Assembly (NCBI GenBank): GCA_023136145.1
Contig: JAGLRU010000403.1
Span: forward strand, 1-11,189
Direction: 5' to 3'
DNA: 11,189 nt
Source: Alphaproteobacteria bacterium
Lineage (GTDB): Bacteria; Pseudomonadota; Alphaproteobacteria; Micavibrionales; UBA2020
Part shown: piece after piece, positions 6,376 to 11,189 of the stretch
How the letters are laid out: every line of letters begins with the position of its first letter
Numbering within the stretch: position 1 is the stretch's first letter
Notes under the pieces: model-generated
Database searches by the model: none
The model's input: the letters and a program-made list of their open reading frames with translations, nothing else
What the model was told of the DNA's origin: nothing
Program-made: the position numbers and the translations under genes

Positions 6376-7056
6376 ATGACTTCATCAGATATGCTTGACG
6401 GCCCGTTTTTGCCACCAAAATCTGGTGAGGCGAAACAGATGGTGATGTTCCTGCATGGCTATGGAACTAATGGTGCAGATTTACTGTCGATCGGAGTGGA
6501 TTTGGCAGAGGTTTTCCCTGATACGGTTTTTTTATCGCCTAACGCGCCGGAAGTATGCGAAGCATTTTCAGCGGGGTTCCAGTGGTTCTCGATCAGGTCG
6601 GCGGACGGTACTGTATCGAAGGAAATTGATAGTGAGAAAACGATTCATGGGTCTTCGGGTATTCTTAATTCATTTATTGATGCTCAGCTCAAGCAATGGG
6701 GCGTTGATGAGAGTCAACTGATTGTGATCGGATTTTCGCAAGGAAGTATGATGGCTCTATATACAATGCCTAGACGTAAAAAGCCATGTGCTGGGATTAT
6801 TAGCTATTCGGGAATGTTGATCGATGGTGAAGGGCTGCTGGCACCGGAGATTGTCAAGCCACCTGTTCTGGCCGTTCATGGCGATGCGGACGAGACTGTC
6901 CCCCCATTCAGTTTGAAGAAGATTCAGGATGGCTTTTCAGCCGCCGGATTTAATGTTGAAACGATTATGCGTCCTGCTTTGGGGCATGGAATAGATCAGC
7001 CCGGCCTTGAGCGTGGAGTGCAATTTATTAAAAAAGCATTTGAGAGCAAGAATTAA
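6376..7056 (+). CDS. Phospholipase/carboxylesterase family serine hydrolase
   Basis: This is a cytoplasmic alpha/beta hydrolase of the phospholipase/carboxylesterase family (PF02230, which includes acyl-protein thioesterases and carboxylesterase EstB); its natural ester substrate is unknown. The 226-residue length is normal. The oxyanion block FLHGYGTNGADL is at 25-36, the nucleophile Ser121 in GFSQGS (119-124), the acid Asp172 in HGDADETVPP, and His204 in ALGHGID. LSPNAPE (53-59) is another family mark. There is no signal peptide. GAGGG six bases before the ATG supports the start. It lies 84 bases behind phaB on the same strand. A role in hydrolysing PHA oligomers is conceivable but nothing in the sequence shows it, and it lacks the features of a known PHA depolymerase. 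Confidence 0.88.
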   Translation: MTSSDMLDGPFLPPKSGEAKQMVMFLHGYGTNGADLLSIGVDLAEVFPDTVFLSPNAPEVCEAFSAGFQWFSIRSADGTVSKEIDSEKTIHGSSGILNSFIDAQLKQWGVDESQLIVIGFSQGSMMALYTMPRRKKPCAGIISYSGMLIDGEGLLAPEIVKPPVLAVHGDADETVPPFSLKKIQDGFSAAGFNVETIMRPALGHGIDQPGLERGVQFIKKAFESKN

Positions 7057-7101
7057 ATCGTCATTCTGGTGCAAGTCGGAATCTAATTGTTTCAAAAAAA
7101 T

Positions 7102-7302
7102 ATGACAGAAAAAATGAATGGACGTGAGGTTATTTTTGAATTCTTCCCCGTTGGGGGCATTATACGCGTGATGGCTATGGACGTGGCGACGATGACTGAA
7201 ATTTCCATTCAAGGGCCTGTGAATGCAGGAGAATCCGTACTCCAGAAAAATGCCTTAATGCGGTTGGAATATGTGCTAAAAAAAGAAGGCAAAATTATAT
7301 AA
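7102..7302 (+). CDS. Small conserved protein, probably DUF6898 family
   Basis: The 66-residue product has the pattern REVIFEFFPVGGIIRVMAMD, then TEISIQGPVNAG, then ALMRLEYVLKKEG. This matches my memory of the uncharacterised alphaproteobacterial family DUF6898, whose function is unknown. The alternating hydrophobic residues suggest a small beta-sheet domain followed by a helix. The start is uncertain: ATG at 7102 gives MTEKMNGREV, ATG at 7114 is also possible, and an in-frame TTG lies at 7087; none has a strong ribosome binding site. It lies 45 bases behind the carboxylesterase gene and is probably co-transcribed. It is convergent with the next gene, six bases away. Confidence 0.65.
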   Translation: MTEKMNGREVIFEFFPVGGIIRVMAMDVATMTEISIQGPVNAGESVLQKNALMRLEYVLKKEGKII

Positions 7303-7308
7303 TATGTC

Positions 7309-7881
7309 TTAGAGCTTTAGACTTGGGGCGACATTTTTGACCTTTTTAGTGGCCTGCTCTTTGCGAGATTTCAGATAATCAGAAATTTCACGAGCATTCA
7401 GTTCCTTTACTAACTTGTCGTCCTTGTAGCTTGCTCCACGAGTCATTGTGCCGTTTTTGTACTCTTGGATAGCAAGTTCGCCCGTCTTGCTATCATTGCG
7501 CTTGTTTCTTTCTCGGTACTCTACACGAGTCCGGTTGCCGTTTCTGCTGTTGAACTCCTGGACAGCAGGTTCGCCTTTCATACCATCATTAAGCAGGTCG
7601 TTTTTACGATGCTCTTCACGCCACAGTCTTCCGTTCATGGAGTTGAACTTTTGAACAGCAGGTTCGCCGTTTGGACCGTCAGTGAGCTTACCGTTTTTAC
7701 GGCGCTCAATTTTTAAAACGCCGCCAGCTGCTAAAATTGCTGTGACAAGTTCCTTGCCTTTCATGTCTTTGAAAACGACATTTTTGTTAACGTATTCTGA
7801 AAAATTTAAGTTTTTTCCAGTTATAGTAACCCGATATGTGTCCTGTTCTTTTCCGCAAACGATTTCTTTTTCCTGTGGCAT
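7309..7881 (-). CDS. Hypothetical protein with three 31-residue MORN-like repeats
   Basis: I do not recognise the 190-residue protein as a whole. Residues 1-55 form a leading segment with no clear motif. Residues 56-148 are three tandem repeats of exactly 31 residues, each centred on a GEPAVQ motif: GEPAVQKFNS at 72, GEPAVQEFNS at 103 and GELAIQEYKN at 134. Each is preceded by a basic/acidic G-K-L-x-D type turn. A partial fourth unit (TRGASYKDDKLVKEL) follows, then a Lys-rich helix and tail (163-190). The repeats recall degenerate MORN/YwqK-type repeats found in bacterial and phage proteins of mostly unknown role, likely a beta-hairpin array. AAGGAG ten bases before the ATG supports the start. 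No signal peptide or membrane helix is seen. It is a lone gene, convergent with the DUF6898-like gene and divergent from rpiB. Confidence 0.8.
   Translation of the reverse strand: MPQEKEIVCGKEQDTYRVTITGKNLNFSEYVNKNVVFKDMKGKELVTAILAAGGVLKIERRKNGKLTDGPNGEPAVQKFNSMNGRLWREEHRKNDLLNDGMKGEPAVQEFNSRNGNRTRVEYRERNKRNDSKTGELAIQEYKNGTMTRGASYKDDKLVKELNAREISDYLKSRKEQATKKVKNVAPSLKL
7438..7716 (-). repeat. Three tandem 93-base coding repeats
   Basis: The three protein repeats are encoded by consecutive 93-base units (7624-7716, 7531-7623 and 7438-7530). The best conserved part is the stretch coding for Gly-Glu-Pro-Ala-Val-Gln, seen on the + strand as related copies of AGCAGGTTCGCC. The first two units are closer to each other than to the third, which reads GELAIQ. 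Confidence 0.75.
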
Positions 7882-8064
7882 AGCTAAATTTCTCCTTTGG
7901 CTAAAGCCTGCTCAAATTGTAATTTTATTATCTATAATATATTAAATATAACCAATTTATGCTGTAGAAGAAAGATTTTGTTAAAGGAATAAACATGCTA
8001 TATTTTATGGTTAATAGCAGAATTTTGAATGTTTCAAATGAGTCTGGAGCCTAGCTTATACCTA

Positions 8065-8079
8065 TTATATCAGATATAA
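8065..8079. promoter_or_regulatory. 15-base palindrome upstream of rpiB
   Basis: TTATATC-A-GATATAA is a perfect inverted repeat around a central A, 36 bases before the rpiB start. It lies in the most AT-rich part of the 233-base divergent region (7882-8114), amid several -10-like sequences, so it could be a regulator site or part of the promoter. No matching regulator is known to me. In so AT-rich a stretch chance is possible. Confidence 0.35.
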
Positions 8080-8114
8080 CTGTCTCATCATCAACATCAT
8101 GTAGGGTTCTTCTA

Positions 8115-8561
8115 ATGTCTGATAGTAGTAAAATCATCGCTTTGGCTTCCGATCATGCCGGTTATGAATTGAAATGCCGTGTGGCTGAATTCTTGAAATC
8201 CGGTGGAGATGAAGTATTGGATCTCGGTACCAATTCTGCTGATCGCGTCGATTATCCTGATTATGGATATGCGATGGCTGATGCGATTGTCGCAGGCAAA
8301 GCCGGACGTGGCATCGCTGTTTGTGGTAGCGGGATTGGAATCAGCATTGCGCTCAACAGGAATCCTGCGGTGCGTGCAGCACTTTGTCATGATGCAACCT
8401 CGGCAAGACTGGCGCGACAGCACACTGATGCAAATGTGTTAGCACTTGGTAGTCGGCTGATTGGCATTGAAGTTGCGTTGGAATGTGTGAAAGTTTTTTT
8501 GAATACGAAAGCTGAGGGAGGCCGTCATGCAGAACGTGTTAAAAAACTTGGGAAAGTCTGA
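8115..8561 (+). CDS. rpiB: Ribose 5-phosphate isomerase B
   Basis: RpiB interconverts ribose 5-phosphate and ribulose 5-phosphate in the pentose phosphate pathway (some relatives act on allose 6-phosphate). The 148-residue length is typical. ASDHAGYELK (11-20) holds the phosphate-binding/catalytic Asp13 and His14. DYPDYG (46-51) is conserved, and CGSGIGISIALN (70-81) carries the presumed base Cys70 and the anion-binding loop. RQHTDANVLALG (101-112) has His103, and GGRH (135-138) is a further family motif. AGGG lies nine bases before the ATG. glyA starts four bases after the stop, so the two are co-transcribed. The rpiB-glyA-nrdR-nusB arrangement is common in alphaproteobacteria, with rpiB supplying pentose phosphate for nucleotides next to one-carbon metabolism. 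Confidence 0.95.
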   Translation: MSDSSKIIALASDHAGYELKCRVAEFLKSGGDEVLDLGTNSADRVDYPDYGYAMADAIVAGKAGRGIAVCGSGIGISIALNRNPAVRAALCHDATSARLARQHTDANVLALGSRLIGIEVALECVKVFLNTKAEGGRHAERVKKLGKV

Positions 8562-8565
8562 ATAG

Positions 8566-9846
8566 ATGACAAACGATTTTTTTACCGATGACATTGAAAA
8601 TTCTGATCCGGAGATTTTTTCTGTCATCGAAAAGGAACTTGACCGACAGCAGAACCAGATAGAGCTGATTGCCTCCGAAAACATAGTTTCTCGCGCCGTT
8701 TTGCAAGCTCAGGGTAGCGTACTTACCAACAAGTACGCGGAAGGCTATCCCGGTAAGCGTTATTACGGTGGCTGCGAATTCGTAGACATTTCTGAGCAGA
8801 TCGCGATTGACCGTGTTTGCAAACTGTTCGGTGTAAAGTTCGCTAACGTGCAGCCACATTCTGGATCGCAGGCTAATCAGTCGGTGATGTTGGCACTGCT
8901 TAAACCGGGAGATACAGTTTTAGGGCAGACTCTTATTTCTGGCGGTCACCTGACGCATGGCGCGAAGCCGAACATGTCCGGAAAATGGTTTAACTCCATC
9001 CAGTACGGCGTACGCAAGGAAGATGCGCTGATCGACTATGATGAAGTCGAAAGGCTAGCTCACGAACACAAGCCGAAACTGATTATCGCGGGTGCTTCAG
9101 CTTATTCGCGTCAGATTGATTTCGTACGATTCCGCAAGATTGCCGATGCCGTCGGTGCATTACTGATGGTCGATATTGCACACTATGCAGGACTTATTGC
9201 GGCAGGAATTTATCAAAGTCCAATCCAGCACGCGCATGTTATAACCTCTACGACGCATAAAACATTGCGTGGGCCGCGCGGCGGGATCGTTCTTACAAAT
9301 GATGAAGAGATTATCAAAAAAATAAATTCTGCCATTTTTCCGGGCTTGCAGGGCGGGCCTTTGGAGCATGTGATTGCAGCAAAAGCGGTTGCTTTCGGTG
9401 AGGCTCTACGGCCTTCGTTTAAAATTTATGCCAAGGATGTGCTGGATAACGCCCGCACTCTTGCGGTGACGTTGAAGGAAGGCGGGTTGGACATCGTTTC
9501 TGACGGGACGGACTGCCACATGCTATTGGTTGATTTGCGTCCGAAAAAACTGACAGGTAGTACGGCGGAAGCAAGTATGGGTCGCGCTAGCATAACTTGC
9601 AACAAAAACGGTATTCCGTTTGATCCAGAAAAACCGATGGTGACATCTGGTGTGCGCCTCGGTACTCCGGCGGCGACAACGCGCGGGTTTGGTACAAAGG
9701 AATTTGAAGAAGTCGGGCAAAATATCGTTGAAGTTCTTAACGGTCTTTCTAAAAATGGCGAAGATAACAATACCTCCATCGAAAATGAAATTGGTAGACG
9801 TGTTCTGAATCTTTGTCGCCGGTTCCCGATCTATCCGTTGGGATGA
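8566..9846 (+). CDS. glyA: Serine hydroxymethyltransferase
   Basis: GlyA transfers the hydroxymethyl carbon of serine to tetrahydrofolate, giving glycine and 5,10-methylene-THF for purine, dTMP and methionine synthesis. It is a pyridoxal phosphate enzyme of 426 residues, the usual length. ELIASENIVS (33-42), NKYAEGYPGKRYYGGCEFVD (55-74) and PHSGSQAN (97-104) line the active site. VDIAHYAGL (202-210) holds the cofactor-binding Asp203. The PLP lysine is Lys232 in TSTTHKTLRGPRGG, and SGVRLGTPAATTRG (361-374) is the conserved carboxylate-binding segment. All expected residues are present. The ribosome binding site is poor and four bases separate it from rpiB, suggesting translational coupling. 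Confidence 0.98.
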   Translation: MTNDFFTDDIENSDPEIFSVIEKELDRQQNQIELIASENIVSRAVLQAQGSVLTNKYAEGYPGKRYYGGCEFVDISEQIAIDRVCKLFGVKFANVQPHSGSQANQSVMLALLKPGDTVLGQTLISGGHLTHGAKPNMSGKWFNSIQYGVRKEDALIDYDEVERLAHEHKPKLIIAGASAYSRQIDFVRFRKIADAVGALLMVDIAHYAGLIAAGIYQSPIQHAHVITSTTHKTLRGPRGGIVLTNDEEIIKKINSAIFPGLQGGPLEHVIAAKAVAFGEALRPSFKIYAKDVLDNARTLAVTLKEGGLDIVSDGTDCHMLLVDLRPKKLTGSTAEASMGRASITCNKNGIPFDPEKPMVTSGVRLGTPAATTRGFGTKEFEEVGQNIVEVLNGLSKNGEDNNTSIENEIGRRVLNLCRRFPIYPLG

Positions 9847-9862
9847 AAGGATAGAAAATTTG

Positions 9863-10315
9863 ATGAGATGCCCCTTTTGCGGTCATGAAGATACTCCTGT
9901 GAAGGACTCCCGTCCGAGCGTAGATAATTCTGCCATTCGCCGCCGTCGGGAGTGTGTTAGTTGTGATGCCCGCTTTACGACATTTGAGAGGGTTCAACTG
10001 AGCGATCTGACCGTCATCAAGAATAATGATCGCCGCGAGCCTTTTGAGAGGGAAAAGTTTGTGCGCTCCTTGAAACTGGCGTTGCAGAAGCGTCCAGTTA
10101 CAGCTGAAACGCTGGAACGTGGAGTTAATGACATCATCCGCCAACTTGAATCGTTGGGAGAAGCGGATATTGCCAGTAAAACCATCGGGGAGTATGCGAT
10201 GCGGACGCTTTCTAGACTAGACTCTGTTGCCTATGTCCGGTATGCCTCTGTTTACAAAGATTTCCACGAAGTGAACGACTTCAACGCCTTTTTGGGCGAA
10301 ATCAAAAAGACATAA
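9863..10315 (+). CDS. nrdR: Transcriptional repressor NrdR
   Basis: NrdR represses ribonucleotide reductase genes when bound to dATP/ATP. The 150-residue protein has the N-terminal zinc ribbon with Cys3, Cys6, Cys31 and Cys34 (MRCPFCGHED and RRECVSCDARFTT). An ATP-cone domain follows from about residue 49 (VIKNNDRREPFEREKFVRSL), which is the normal architecture. The ATG at 9863 is chosen over the in-frame TTG at 9860 because NrdR proteins begin M-R/K-C-P-F-C. AAAGGA lies 11 bases upstream. It follows glyA by 16 bases and precedes nusB by 17. NrdR boxes were not searched for and the target nrd genes are not in this window. Confidence 0.97.
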   Translation: MRCPFCGHEDTPVKDSRPSVDNSAIRRRRECVSCDARFTTFERVQLSDLTVIKNNDRREPFEREKFVRSLKLALQKRPVTAETLERGVNDIIRQLESLGEADIASKTIGEYAMRTLSRLDSVAYVRYASVYKDFHEVNDFNAFLGEIKKT

Positions 10316-10332
10316 AAGAAAGCTCTAAGGAA

Positions 10333-10860
10333 ATGGCCACGAAGAAAGAACCTGCGAAACCCGTAAAAAGAATGGGTCTGGGCAGTGCGCCGGAAAAGGC
10401 TGTTGTGAAAACAACCGCTGGTTCCGCTAGAGCGCGAAAAACGTCTGCGCGGTTGGCTGCGGTGCAGGTTCTGTACCAGATGCGCCTTAACAATCAAGAT
10501 GCAAAATCAACGGTGCGCGAATTTATGGAGCATCGCATCGGTTTCTCACTGGATGGTGACGTACTCGTTCCTGCTGATTCCGAACTTCTTGAAGAAATTG
10601 TTATGGGCGTGGTGGCGCGGGCGGCAGACATTGAGACTATTGCTTGCAAGGCACTTGCTGATGGTAAAAAGGGCGATGTTGAGACTCTGCTTGAATCCAT
10701 CCTCCACGCTGGAATCGGTGAACTGTTGTTAAACGGAAAAACCGATGCCGGTATTATAATTAATGACTACCTTAATATTACCACCGGATTTTATAACGGC
10801 AGCGAAACCAAAATCGTCAACGCCATTTTGGATAAAGTGGCAAAGTCGGTAAGGGATTAA
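10333..10860 (+). CDS. nusB: Transcription antitermination factor NusB
   Basis: NusB binds boxA RNA together with NusE (ribosomal protein S10) to allow antitermination of rRNA transcription. The helical NusB domain spans about residues 34-172: ARKTSARLAAVQVLYQMRL (35-53), then TLLESILHAGIGELL near 118-132 and IINDYLNITTGFYNG near 141-155. The C-terminus VNAILDKVAKSVRD is complete. A Lys/Ala/Pro-rich extension of about 33 residues precedes the domain. The start is not certain: GGA lies only two bases before the ATG at 10333, and Met14 (10372) is an alternative. It closes the tight rpiB-glyA-nrdR-nusB run, and an IS remnant begins right after its stop. Confidence 0.93.
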   Translation: MATKKEPAKPVKRMGLGSAPEKAVVKTTAGSARARKTSARLAAVQVLYQMRLNNQDAKSTVREFMEHRIGFSLDGDVLVPADSELLEEIVMGVVARAADIETIACKALADGKKGDVETLLESILHAGIGELLLNGKTDAGIIINDYLNITTGFYNGSETKIVNAILDKVAKSVRD

Positions 10861-10932
10861 CTGACAGAGGTGGTCCCAGAAATTCGGACAGAGTGTTAAG
10901 CTACTATATATGACCAAAGGAGGGTTAATAAT

Positions 10933-11189
10933 ATGAGTAGAACGAGAAAGAACCACCCTGCCGGTTTTAAGACAAAAGTAGCATTATCAGCATTGGAGGA
11001 AACTCTTGAACCTCTATGGCGCACCTGAAATCTTCAACATGGATTAGGAGAGTCAGTTTACGTTTTTCGATTTTACGAATGTGTTTGTCACAATGTTTTT
11101 GAAACTGGTCTTCAAGCCAGAAAGGAGATCAGCGAATGGCTTGATTATTATAATCAAGCCTATCTTCCATTTGACTTTTAATGGACAAA
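10933..11189 (+). pseudogene. IS3-family transposase remnant (orfA-orfB deletion fusion)
   Basis: The OrfA N-terminus reads MSRTRKNHPAGFKTKVALSA, typical of IS3-family OrfA. Near 10990-11010 the sequence switches to OrfB, and a frameshift leads into LYGAPEIFNMD (from 11012), the catalytic-core segment usually followed by QGSQFT. The expected Gln codon is a TAG stop at 11045-11047, followed by ESQFT. Further on, ARKEISEWLDYYNQAY matches the OrfB C-terminal region, and another frameshift near 11167 precedes a reading HLTFNGQ. With the helix-turn-helix and most of the DDE core gone, plus one stop and at least two frameshifts, it cannot make active transposase. Confidence 0.85.
11138..11160. repeat. 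23-base perfect palindrome within the IS remnant
   Basis: GGCTTGATTAT (11138-11148) and ATAATCAAGCC (11150-11160) are perfect reverse complements around a single T. In the transposase frame it encodes the conserved Trp-Leu-Asp-Tyr-Tyr-Asn-Gln segment, so it may be a by-product of coding sequence. As DNA it could extrude as a cruciform, but there is no T-tract to make it a standard terminator. Confidence 0.6.

Larger units (their letters stand above)
10862..11189 (+). mobile_element. Degenerate IS3-family insertion sequence, left end and deleted body
   Basis: One base after the nusB stop begins a sequence like an IS3-family terminal repeat (GGTCCCAGAAATTCGGACAG at 10870-10889). A ribosome binding site (AAAGGAGG) and a transposase orfA start at 10933 follow. 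The body is collapsed: about 60 bases of orfA run straight into the catalytic part of orfB. The right end lies beyond the window, so its inverted repeat and target duplication cannot be checked. The exact left boundary is inferred from the change of content after nusB. Confidence 0.75.

Noticed and set aside
7438..7716. CRISPR-like array
   Set aside because: The 93-base units are contiguous, in frame and coding, with no constant short repeat separated by unrelated spacers.
9749..10144. Minus-strand frame across the glyA-nrdR junction
   Set aside because: It is antisense to two genes with intact diagnostic residues and has no recognisable domain.

Overview
The window looks like part of the chromosome of an alphaproteobacterium of moderate G+C. 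The evidence is the run rpiB-glyA-nrdR-nusB, a CTGC-N3-GCAG operator of the alphaproteobacterial PhaR type in front of a phasin gene, and a small DUF6898-like protein. By eye the housekeeping and PHA genes run near 50% G+C, while positions 2242-4973 are clearly more AT-rich. A degenerate insertion sequence at the right edge shows past transposition. I cannot name the genus.

Layout. (1) 1-1537, + strand: the 3' end of phaE and a complete phaC, together a class III polyhydroxyalkanoate (PHA) synthase, translationally coupled by an ATGA overlap. (2) 1550-3639, - strand: upp (uracil salvage) behind a YbdK-type carboxylate-amine ligase. (3) 3640-4199: a 560-base AT-rich gap with several small inverted repeats, and no gene that I accept. 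(4) 4200-4973: an unrecognised six-helix membrane protein. (5) 4974-6291: a strong promoter overlapped by a PhaR-type operator, then phaP (phasin) and phaB (acetoacetyl-CoA reductase). (6) 6376-7302: a serine carboxylesterase and a small conserved protein. (7) 7309-7881, - strand: a hypothetical protein with three 31-residue MORN-like repeats. (8) 8115-10860: rpiB, glyA, nrdR and nusB, tightly packed. (9) 10862-11189: a deleted, decayed IS3-family element directly behind nusB.

How the genes work together. PhaB makes (R)-3-hydroxybutyryl-CoA, PhaC/PhaE polymerise it, and PhaP coats the granule. The operator predicts that phaP-phaB is repressed until polymer appears and titrates PhaR. No ketothiolase (phaA), depolymerase or phaR gene lies in the window. 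RpiB, GlyA and NrdR serve pentose phosphate, one-carbon and deoxynucleotide metabolism, and NusB serves rRNA antitermination. The riboflavin genes that often sit between nrdR and nusB in alphaproteobacteria are absent.

The most notable points are the class III synthase in an alphaproteobacterial setting, the operator at phaP, the missing rib genes, and the repeat protein at 7309-7881. I see no clear sign of a wholly new multi-gene system.
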